Shown here: positions 1-5,350 of the stretch, piece by piece | How positions within the stretch are numbered: position 1 is the stretch's first letter | Layout: each line of letters starts with the position of its first letter | Source: an uncultured Eubacteriales bacterium | GTDB taxonomy: Bacteria > Bacillota > Clostridia > Lachnospirales > Anaerotignaceae | NCBI GenBank assembly: GCA_902406135.1 | Contig: CABPCX010000101.1 | Coordinates: forward strand, 1 to 6,957 | Length of the DNA stretch: 6,957 bases | Reading direction: 5' to 3' | The notes under the pieces: generated by a model | Databases searched by the model: none | What the model saw: only the letters and a program-made list of their open reading frames with translations | What the model was told of the DNA's origin: nothing | Program-made: the position numbers and the translations under genes

Positions 1-197
1 AGACTTCCTGCTCCAAGGGCTATTATTGTTTCCGGGTTTTCGGGGACCTCAACTTCACGTCCCAGAAGGTCGGTGACTTTAACTGACGACTGGGCTTCTT
101 CAATGTTTTCGGTATTTTTGGGGTTTTCGGCTGTTGAAGCACAGCCGCTCAGCGCAAGCATAAGCACGGCCGCCAATACAGCAAATCTTTTTTTCAT
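1..197 (-). CDS. ABC transporter substrate-binding lipoprotein (siderophore/cobalamin/metal type), N-terminal part only
   Basis: This is the first 65 codons of a gene that runs out of the window at position 1. The start ATG (195-197) lies behind an AAAGGAG ribosome binding site. Residues 2-4 are Lys-Lys-Arg, followed by a hydrophobic stretch ending in the lipobox LSGC (residues 16-19), so Cys19 should be lipidated and the protein anchored outside the cytoplasmic membrane. A short polar linker (about 20-38) leads into VTDLLGREVEVPENPETII, the characteristic opening of TroA-like/Peripla_BP_2 solute-binding proteins of the BtuF/FepB/FhuD class. These deliver iron-siderophores, haem, corrinoids or metal ions to an ABC permease. 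The ligand pocket is outside the window, so the substrate is unknown. It begins 12 nt after the FmdE-family gene and is probably the third gene of the operon starting near 1660. Permease and ATPase genes are expected downstream but are not visible. Confidence 0.88.
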   Translation of the reverse strand, partial: MKKRFAVLAAVLMLALSGCASTAENPKNTENIEEAQSSVKVTDLLGREVEVPENPETIIALGAGS

Positions 198-209
198 ATA
201 ACCACTCCT

Positions 210-734
210 TTACCATCCTCTTTCATATTCTTTAAAACAGTCCAAACATACTTTTTTGCCGTTCATAAGGCGTATTTTGTGCTCGGGAGCGGATTCGCCG
301 CATTCTTCACATACCACATTATTAAATATTCTTGCTTCCTCAGGGAGGTCAAAGGAAGGTTCGCTTATTTTAAAGATTTCCTCAAAGGGAGCTTCAAGTA
401 TATATTTTTTTCGTTCTTCCCTGTCCATTTCTCCCTCAAAGGGTTTCAGGCAGAATCTTACTTTTCTGCCGCTCTTTCTTTCAAAAAAGCTGAATGCCAT
501 TTTGCCTGTACCCCTGTATATAAGATTTCCCTTTCCCATGGTGCAGCTTAAAATTCTCTGAATGGCATCTACTCCGCAAGCGTCATTTTCCGTAACACAT
601 ACTATGCTTTCATCTTCGCTTTTTCCGTCTCCTATATATTTAGACGCTTCAACTGCGGCTCTGAAGCCTATGGCAAGACCTGGGCATTCGTGGCCGTGAA
701 ATTCAACGCATTTTTCCCATAATTCCTTATTCAT
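210..734 (-). CDS. FmdE-family protein with C-terminal treble-clef zinc finger
   Basis: The protein has 174 residues if translation starts at the ATG at 732-734. An adjacent in-frame ATG at 735-737 would add one Met. I prefer 734 because the AAGGAGG site (742-748) is then 7 nt away rather than 4. The N-terminal FmdE domain (PF02663) shows FHGHECPGLAIG (residues 12-23, with His13, His15 and Cys17 as likely metal ligands), TENDACGVDAIQ (48-59) and a CTMGKGNL segment near 64-71. Residues 142-166 form a CxxC-x17-CxxC zinc finger (Cys142, 145, 163, 166), like the auxiliary finger in solved structures of FmdE homologues. The family is named for an archaeal formylmethanofuran dehydrogenase operon, but bacterial members occur without methanogenesis and their biochemical role is unsettled. 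The start shares one base with the stop of the upstream methyltransferase gene (TGATG), implying translational coupling. Placement before a metal/cofactor-type binding protein suggests a metal-handling role; that is inference. Confidence 0.9.
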   Translation of the reverse strand: MNKELWEKCVEFHGHECPGLAIGFRAAVEASKYIGDGKSEDESIVCVTENDACGVDAIQRILSCTMGKGNLIYRGTGKMAFSFFERKSGRKVRFCLKPFEGEMDREERKKYILEAPFEEIFKISEPSFDLPEEARIFNNVVCEECGESAPEHKIRLMNGKKVCLDCFKEYERGW

Positions 735-1525
735 CATATTTCCTCCTTATTTTCCTTCCAGTAAACCGTACATAATACAGCATCCGTAGTTTCCGTTACC
801 ATTCCGTTTTCGGATATGTCTGTAAAGTATGCCTTTATTTTCTCTATCTCCCTTTGGGTAAGCTCTCTTTTTACGGACATTCTCTTAATATAGCTCTCTG
901 CGGCCTTATTTAAGGGAAGGACATTTTCCCATCTTTCTTTTTCGTAAAATACTTCGGGCATAATTCCTTCTTTCCATAACATATCAAAAAGTTCCAGCAT
1001 TTCCTTATCGCCATAGCTGTTTGATTTATTGCCGCATATTCTGTTTACCGTATCGGCTATTTCGCTTTTTCTGTAAACGGACTTGGTTATTACACACCAT
1101 TTCTTTGATGCCTTTCTCATTTTTTCCATTGTTTCAATGCTGTTTACAGCCGGTGTCATATGGGCAAATACCAAATCAAATTTATTATCCAATTTAAGCT
1201 CATCAATGTCTGATTCCTGCCAGGAGATACATCTGAAAAACGTATTTGTGTTTTTTTCGTCTTTTTTTCTTTCTTCTGCGTAATTTATCATCTGCTCCGA
1301 AATGTCCGTCCCTATGACTTTCTCAAAATACGGAGCCATCGCAAAGGAATATTTTCCGCCTCCGCAGCCAATATCAAGGGCCTTTCCGCCGTTTTCAAGT
1401 ATTCCTTTAAGATACAGATTTTTCATAAATATATCATTATAGGGTGTAGGGATTTCAAAGTCTTTGAACCTTTCAGCCATACTGTCCCAGAAATCCTTTA
1501 AATTACTGAGTTCTTTTTTATCCAT
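734..1525 (-). CDS. class I SAM-dependent methyltransferase
   Basis: The protein has 263 residues, starting at the ATG at 1523-1525 with AAGGAGG five bases upstream. A longer frame opens with GTG at 1576, but that codon lies inside the leader hairpin and has no ribosome binding site. The Rossmann-fold SAM site is clear: motif I is ALDIGCGGG (about residues 49-57), and IGTDIS (71-76) carries the acidic residue Asp74 that normally binds the ribose hydroxyls. The N-terminus (FWDSMAERFKDFEIPTPYNDIF) is typical of small-molecule methyltransferases of the Methyltransf_11/25 type. No signal peptide or membrane segment is seen, so it is cytoplasmic. The substrate cannot be assigned. It is the first gene of an operon with an FmdE-family protein and an ABC binding lipoprotein, so modification of an imported cofactor or metallophore is possible, but this rests on context alone. 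Expression is probably controlled by the leader at 1544-1660. Confidence 0.88.
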   Translation of the reverse strand: MDKKELSNLKDFWDSMAERFKDFEIPTPYNDIFMKNLYLKGILENGGKALDIGCGGGKYSFAMAPYFEKVIGTDISEQMINYAEERKKDEKNTNTFFRCISWQESDIDELKLDNKFDLVFAHMTPAVNSIETMEKMRKASKKWCVITKSVYRKSEIADTVNRICGNKSNSYGDKEMLELFDMLWKEGIMPEVFYEKERWENVLPLNKAAESYIKRMSVKRELTQREIEKIKAYFTDISENGMVTETTDAVLCTVYWKENKEEI

Positions 1526-1543
1526 AGATACCTCCTTCAACGC

Positions 1544-1598
1544 AAAAAAGCCACGAAAACAAAGTCTGTCATACACGACAGAATCTGCCTTCGTGGCT
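1544..1598 (-). terminator. leader hairpin with T-tract: probable attenuator or shared intrinsic terminator
   Basis: Read on the minus strand, AGCCACGAA (1598-1590) pairs perfectly with TTCGTGGCT (1557-1549), and a run of six T (1549-1544) follows at once, as in an intrinsic terminator. Inside the large loop TCTGTC (1582-1577) pairs with GACAGA (1570-1565) around GTGTAT. A competing helix, GGCAG (1589-1585) with CTGTC (1581-1577), would exclude the inner stem. The structure lies downstream of the promoter at 1666-1694 and only 6 nt before the methyltransferase ribosome binding site, so it sits in the 5' leader of that operon. That favours conditional termination. It could also end read-through from the upstream fusion gene, which has no other terminator. 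I do not recognise a known riboswitch class. Confidence 0.7.
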
Positions 1599-1622
1599 AT
1601 ATCGTCAAAAAATATAAATTAT

Positions 1623-1636
1623 ATAAACCGGTTTAT
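1623..1636. promoter_or_regulatory. 14-bp perfect palindrome ATAAACCGGTTTAT in the operon leader
   Basis: ATAAACCGGTTTAT is a perfect inverted repeat centred about 30 bases downstream of the predicted transcription start. As DNA it could be the operator of a dimeric repressor acting by road-block. As RNA it could form a 5-bp stem with a CCGG loop. No regulator gene is present in the window to support either reading. Confidence 0.4.
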
Positions 1637-1639
1637 TAT

Positions 1640-1652
1640 GGACTTCTTGTCC
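1640..1652 (-). promoter_or_regulatory. short inverted repeat GGAC-AAGAA-GTCC at the start of the leader
   Basis: On the minus strand GGAC (1652-1649) and GTCC (1643-1640) flank AAGAA, a small stem-loop beginning about 7 bases after the predicted transcription start. Four-base arms alone can occur by chance. It is listed because it lies beside the 14-bp palindrome and upstream of the terminator-like hairpin, and could be the first helix of a structured leader. Confidence 0.25.
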
Positions 1653-1665
1653 TGATTACTTATTT

Positions 1666-1694
1666 ATATTACCAAATCATACATATTTAGTCAA
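1666..1694 (-). promoter_or_regulatory. sigma-A-type promoter for the methyltransferase/FmdE/ABC operon
   Basis: On the minus strand TTGACT (1694-1689) and TAATAT (1671-1666) are separated by exactly 17 bases, close to the TTGACA-N17-TATAAT consensus. The predicted start is near 1659-1660, giving a leader of about 135 nt before the methyltransferase ATG. The -35 box begins only 9 nt after the stop of the preceding gene. A TATAAT at 1618-1623 lacks a convincing -35 element and was not preferred. Confidence 0.72.
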
Positions 1695-1702
1695 TATAAT
1701 TC

Positions 1703-2806
1703 CTAGTCTATGGTTTTAATTATTTTTGCGGGAACTCCTCCGGCTATTGTGCGCGGCGGAACATCCTTGGATACAACCGCCCCGGCGGCTATAACCGCTC
1801 CGTCACCTATGGTTACTCCGGGAAGTATCGCAGCATTTGCGCCAATCCACACATTATGGCCTATTTTAATGGGTTTCGGGTGCATATTTGCACGCTTTGA
1901 CGGGTCTAAATCATGGTTGAGTGTTGCCAAAACCACATTATGGCCTATAAGCGTTCCGTCGCCTATGGTTATTCCTCCCTGGTCCTGCATTCTGCATCCG
2001 CTGTTAAAAAATACATTTTCTCCTATGGTTAAGTTTTTTCCGCAGTCCGTATAAAATGGCGGGAATACAGCAAAATTCTTTCCTACTTTATTTTCTGTAA
2101 GCTGGCGGAAAAGTTCTCTTATTTCTTCCTCTGTATGGTATTTTGAGTTTATTTCACCGGTAATCTTTAATGCTTCCTGCGCCAGTCGGTGCATACACTG
2201 ATGAACAGCTGAGCCGGCTTCAACCTCTTTGCCGCTGTTCATTATTTCAATAAATTCTTCCGTAGAAATACCTTTCTCATCCGCATCAGAATTTAATGAA
2301 CATCCGAAATCATATAACTCCGTATATTTTTCTTCTGATTTATTCTGCTTATCATAGGCAGTAAAAATGCCCATATTTTCAAGGCCAAGATAGTCCAAAA
2401 ATGAATTTTCATATTCATATATTGCTCCGCCATATACATTATCATCGCCTGAGCTTAAAAACAGGGCCGCCTTTTTTAAGTTCTTTGGTTTGTCTATGGC
2501 ATAGATACGATTTATGGCGCACTGCAGCTGGCCGCTTAATCCGTGATAATATATAGGAGATGCCAGTATTATCATTTCCGCCTTCTGTATAAGAGGATAT
2601 ATCTCCTGCATATCATCTTTCCGGATACATTCTCCGTTTCCTTTAGTATGGCAGTATTCGCAGGCAAGGCATCCTCCTATTTTTCTTTCGCATACGGGCA
2701 CTACAGTAATATCATTGGATTTTTTAGCACCTTTAATAAAAGCGTCTATCATAAATTTTGTATTTCCGTTTTTACGCGGACTTCCGTTTAATATAAGAAT
2801 ATTCAT
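1703..2806 (-). CDS. fusion of iron-sulfur flavoprotein-like NAD(P)H oxidoreductase and hexapeptide O-acetyltransferase
   Basis: The protein has 367 residues, starting at the ATG at 2804-2806 with AGGAGG six bases upstream. Residues 1-170 form a flavodoxin-like NADPH-dependent FMN reductase domain: [16 protein letters not shown] (FMN phosphate loop, 1-16) and [13 protein letters not shown] (82-94, isoalloxazine loop). Between them is C46-x2-C49-x2-C52-x7-C60, matching the compact cysteine motif that binds [4Fe-4S] in Isf-type flavoproteins. Residues 184-236 resemble the helical N-terminal segment of maltose/galactoside acetyltransferases. Residues 240-367 are a left-handed beta-helix of hexapeptide repeats (such as LTIGENVF and [15 protein letters not shown]) with LNHD containing the likely catalytic His298, ending in the family signature AGGVPAKII. 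The frame is continuous through the join, so this is a true single ORF. Cytoplasmic; electron donor, acceptor and acetyl acceptor are unknown. It appears to be a monocistronic unit between the 2936-2960 terminator and the next promoter. Confidence 0.9.
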   Translation of the reverse strand: MNILILNGSPRKNGNTKFMIDAFIKGAKKSNDITVVPVCERKIGGCLACEYCHTKGNGECIRKDDMQEIYPLIQKAEMIILASPIYYHGLSGQLQCAINRIYAIDKPKNLKKAALFLSSGDDNVYGGAIYEYENSFLDYLGLENMGIFTAYDKQNKSEEKYTELYDFGCSLNSDADEKGISTEEFIEIMNSGKEVEAGSAVHQCMHRLAQEALKITGEINSKYHTEEEIRELFRQLTENKVGKNFAVFPPFYTDCGKNLTIGENVFFNSGCRMQDQGGITIGDGTLIGHNVVLATLNHDLDPSKRANMHPKPIKIGHNVWIGANAAILPGVTIGDGAVIAAGAVVSKDVPPRTIAGGVPAKIIKTID

Positions 2807-2848
2807 ATTTATCCTCCTATAGAGCTGAGAAGCAATTTTATTCACCAT

Positions 2849-2881
2849 ATACTATTATAATGACAGCACTCGTCAATACAA
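2849..2881 (-). promoter_or_regulatory. probable promoter of the flavoprotein-acetyltransferase fusion gene
   Basis: Two overlapping readings exist on the minus strand. One is TTGTAT (2881-2876), 16 bases, then a perfect TATAAT (2859-2854). The other is TTGACG (2876-2871), 16 bases, then TAGTAT (2854-2849). Either puts the start about 40-50 bases before the ATG. An inverted repeat TGAC-N7-GTCA (2861-2875) lies between the first pair of boxes and could be an operator. The gene follows a terminator, which fits a promoter here. Confidence 0.5.
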
Positions 2882-2935
2882 ATACTTATAACAAATACTC
2901 TGATATGCCTATAAACTATATGAAAAACCATATAA

Positions 2936-2960
2936 GAAAACACCCTTAAAGGGTGTTTTC
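2936..2960 (-). terminator. intrinsic terminator of the SpoIID-like/queA/rarA operon
   Basis: GAAAACACCC (2960-2951 on the minus strand) pairs perfectly over 10 bp with GGGTGTTTTC (2945-2936) around a 5-nt loop. The 3' arm ends in TTTTC and runs into TTAT. It begins 10 nt after the rarA stop codon. The stem is almost palindromic, so it could also act on the opposite strand, but no plus-strand gene ends here. Confidence 0.82.
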
Positions 2961-2970
2961 TAGCTTACAA

Positions 2971-4290
2971 TTATTTTCCTCTAAGTCGTCTTAAAGATTC
3001 GCTTATCCTCTTTTCGACTCCGTTTTCGGAAGGTTCATAATAAATCTTTCCAACTAACTCATCGGGCAGATACTGCTGTCTTACATAATGTCCCGGATAA
3101 TCGTGGGCATATTTATATCCGACGCCGTGTTCCATTTCTGCTGCTCCGCTGTAGTGTGCGTCCCTAAGATGGGCAGGAACTCCCGAAACCGTTATATTAC
3201 GCACATCTGAGAGAGCATTTTCTATTCCCATAAGAGCCGAATTACTCTTAGGAGCGCAGGCAACATAGGCAACGGCCTGAGCAAGTATTATACGGCTTTC
3301 CGGCATACCTATCATATTAACTGCCTGAGCAGCTGATACCGCTACCTGAAGCGCATGGGGGTCGGCATTGCTTACATCCTCAGAGGCGCATATCACTATT
3401 CTTCTAGCAATGAATTTCGGGTCTTCTCCGGCATATATCATCCTGGCAAGGTAATAAAGGGCTGCGTCAGGGTCTGAACCTCTCATACTTTTTATAAACG
3501 CTGATATGGTGTCATAATGATTATCACCGTCTTTATCATAGTTAAGAGCCCTTTTCTGTATACATTCCTGAGCAAGGTCCATATCTATTTTGATTTTACC
3601 GTTTTCATCGGGTTCGGAAGAAAGAACCGCCAATTCTATGGCATTAAGAGCCCTTCTGGCGTCTCCGTTTGATACCTCTGCAATAAAATCAACGGCCTTT
3701 TCGTCAACGGCTATATCCATATTTCCAAAGCCTTTGTCTCTGTCGCTTACTGCACGCATTATGAGCTTTTTAAGGTCGTCCTTTTCAAGAGGCCTAAGCT
3801 CAAATACATAGGACCTGGATACAAGGGCCTTATTTACTTCAAAATAAGGATTTTCCGTTGTAGCTCCTATTAATGTTACGGTTCCGTTTTCAACATGGGG
3901 CAGAAGCGCATCCTGCTGGGCTTTATTGAACCTGTGTATCTCGTCTATAAAAAGTATTGTGCCGACATTATACATACCGGCATTTTCCTTTGCCTTTTGA
4001 ACTACTTCTTTTATATCTTTTATTCCCGATGTGGTGGCGTTTAACTGTTCAAATTTCCTCGAAGTGGTGTTTGCTATTACCCTTGCAAGGGTAGTTTTAC
4101 CCGTTCCGGGAGGTCCATAAAGTATTATGGAGCCGAGTTTATCGGCTTTGATGACATTATAAAGCATCTTGCCCTTTGCCAGTATATGCTGCTGTCCCAC
4201 ATAATCCTCCAGTGTTTCGGGCCTCATTCTGGCAGCCAGGGGAGCCGTATTATTAAATTGTCTGGACATATTATATTCGAAGAGATCCAT
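2971..4290 (-). CDS. rarA: replication-associated recombination protein A (RarA/MgsA-type AAA+ ATPase)
   Basis: RarA acts on the DNA at stalled or gapped replication forks in the cytoplasm. It is an AAA+ ATPase of the clamp-loader-like MgsA/WRNIP1 family. The 439-residue product has the usual family length and all core motifs: [17 protein letters not shown] (17-33), Walker A GPPGTGKT (59-66), Walker [10 protein letters not shown] (113-121, Asp116/Glu117), sensor-1 GATTENP (142-148) and the arginine-finger segment ALVSRS (155-160). The C-terminal tetramerisation region is intact ([18 protein letters not shown] and [14 protein letters not shown]). I place the start at the ATG at 4288-4290, where GAGGGTG six bases upstream serves as ribosome binding site. 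A GTG at 4299 lies within that site and is unlikely. It follows queA by 20 nt as the last gene of the operon and is closed by the terminator at 2936-2960. Confidence 0.96.
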   Translation of the reverse strand: MDLFEYNMSRQFNNTAPLAARMRPETLEDYVGQQHILAKGKMLYNVIKADKLGSIILYGPPGTGKTTLARVIANTTSRKFEQLNATTSGIKDIKEVVQKAKENAGMYNVGTILFIDEIHRFNKAQQDALLPHVENGTVTLIGATTENPYFEVNKALVSRSYVFELRPLEKDDLKKLIMRAVSDRDKGFGNMDIAVDEKAVDFIAEVSNGDARRALNAIELAVLSSEPDENGKIKIDMDLAQECIQKRALNYDKDGDNHYDTISAFIKSMRGSDPDAALYYLARMIYAGEDPKFIARRIVICASEDVSNADPHALQVAVSAAQAVNMIGMPESRIILAQAVAYVACAPKSNSALMGIENALSDVRNITVSGVPAHLRDAHYSGAAEMEHGVGYKYAHDYPGHYVRQQYLPDELVGKIYYEPSENGVEKRISESLRRLRGK

Positions 4291-4310
4291 ATCAAACACC
4301 CTCGCATTTA

Positions 4311-5336
4311 TTATACAATAAACATCGCGTCTCCAAATGAGAAAAATCTATACTTTTCTTCAACCGCTATTCTGTAGGTATCAAGTATTTTATCTTTTCC
4401 AACCAGTGCGGCAACAAGCATTATAAGTGTTGACTCAGGCAGATGGAAATTAGTTATAAGGCAGTCAACCGCTTTAAACTTATAACCGGGATAAATAAAT
4501 ATCTTTGTCCAGCCGCTTCCGGGCTGTACTACACCGTTTTCATCCGTAACCGATTCAAGAGTTCTTGTGCTTGTAGTACCTACTGAAATAATTCTTCCGC
4601 CGTTCTTTCTGGCATTATTTATTTTATCGGCTTCTTCTTTTTCAACCACATAGTACTCTGAGTGCATCTCATGGTTTGTTACATCCTCTACCTTTACAGG
4701 ACGGAATGTTCCAAGACCTACATGAAGCGTTACATGGGCTATCTCAACACCCATATTTTTTATTTCTTCCAAAAGTTCCTTAGTAAAGTGAAGTCCGGCT
4801 GTGGGTGCTGCCGCTGAGCCCTCATGCACTGCATAGACGGTCTGGTATCTGTTTTTATCCTCAAGTTTATGTGTGATGTAAGGAGGAAGAGGCATTTCTC
4901 CAAGCTCGTCAAGAATAGTTTCAAATACTCCGTCATAGTGGAATTTTACTATTCTGTTTCCGCCTTCGATAACTTCAAGTATCTCTGCTTCAAGTCTTCC
5001 GTCGCCGAAAGTAATTATATCTCCGGGTTTTGCCTTTTTACCGGGATATGTGAGCACTTCCCAAGTATCAAGGTCCTTTCTTACAAGAAGAAGTATCTCT
5101 ACTCTGGCACCTGTATTTTTTCTGGCACCTATAAGTCTTGCGGGCATAACCTTTGTATCATTTATTACCAGGCAGTCGCCCTTCTTTAAATAACCTGTTA
5201 TGTCCTTAAATATTTTGTGTTCAATTTCCCCACTATCCCTATGCAGAACCAGAAGCCTCGAGGACGAACGGTCCTTCAGAGGCTCCTGAGCAATAAGTTC
5301 CTGTGGGAGATCATAATAAAAATCACTTGTTTTCAT
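4311..5336 (-). CDS. queA: S-adenosylmethionine:tRNA ribosyltransferase-isomerase (QueA)
   Basis: QueA transfers and isomerises the ribosyl part of SAM onto 7-aminomethyl-7-deazaguanine already in the tRNA wobble position, making epoxyqueuosine at position 34 of GUN-anticodon tRNAs. The 341-residue length is normal. Hallmarks in order are [15 protein letters not shown] (5-19), RSSSRLLVL (23-31), [14 protein letters not shown] (57-70), GEMPLPPYI (146-154), RYQTVYA (163-169), [13 protein letters not shown] (173-185), [11 protein letters not shown] and the C-terminal [10 protein letters not shown]. No key segment is missing. The ATG (5334-5336) has CGGAGAT about eight bases upstream. The gene starts 14 nt after the SpoIID-like stop and is followed by rarA, so it sits in the middle of the operon. 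The frequent partner tgt is not adjacent here; tgt and queG would have to be elsewhere for the pathway to be complete. Confidence 0.97.
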   Translation of the reverse strand: MKTSDFYYDLPQELIAQEPLKDRSSSRLLVLHRDSGEIEHKIFKDITGYLKKGDCLVINDTKVMPARLIGARKNTGARVEILLLVRKDLDTWEVLTYPGKKAKPGDIITFGDGRLEAEILEVIEGGNRIVKFHYDGVFETILDELGEMPLPPYITHKLEDKNRYQTVYAVHEGSAAAPTAGLHFTKELLEEIKNMGVEIAHVTLHVGLGTFRPVKVEDVTNHEMHSEYYVVEKEEADKINNARKNGGRIISVGTTSTRTLESVTDENGVVQPGSGWTKIFIYPGYKFKAVDCLITNFHLPESTLIMLVAALVGKDKILDTYRIAVEEKYRFFSFGDAMFIV

Positions 5337-5350
5337 AATATATCTCCGTT

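Noticed and set aside
256..561. Plus-strand open frames, including those opposite fmdE, rarA, queA and the SpoIID-like gene
   Set aside because: They are antisense to genes with clear family motifs, have no ribosome binding sites, and encode low-complexity or Ser/Phe/Leu-rich products with no recognisable domain.
1537..1572. An 11-codon reading frame (MTDFVFVAFLR) in the leader, a possible leader peptide
   Set aside because: It has no ribosome binding site and no run of regulatory codons, and it overlaps the terminator stem and T-tract by necessity.
1526..1576. A 17-codon upstream extension of the methyltransferase from a GTG at 1576
   Set aside because: The GTG is in the loop of the leader hairpin, has no ribosome binding site, and the extension encodes the terminator stem. 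The ATG at 1525 has an ideal AAGGAGG.
1544..1660. Cobalamin, Moco or other known riboswitch in the leader
   Set aside because: The GCCAC string recalls part of the cobalamin riboswitch core, but the other conserved boxes are absent and here the string simply forms the terminator stem. I could not match any known class, so I left it unnamed.
2807..2848. A 14-codon upstream extension of the flavoprotein-acetyltransferase fusion
   Set aside because: It would read through the AGGAGG site at 2813-2818 and precede [11 protein letters not shown], the normal N-terminus of this flavodoxin-like family. The extension has no site of its own.
2917..2934. TATATG/CATATA stem-loop after the operon terminator
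   Set aside because: It is a 6-bp stem made almost only of A-T pairs in AT-rich DNA and expected by chance; the strong terminator is next to it.
4291..4299. A GTG start for rarA three codons upstream
   Set aside because: The GTG lies inside the GAGGGTG sequence that best serves as ribosome binding site for the ATG at 4290, leaving no site of its own.
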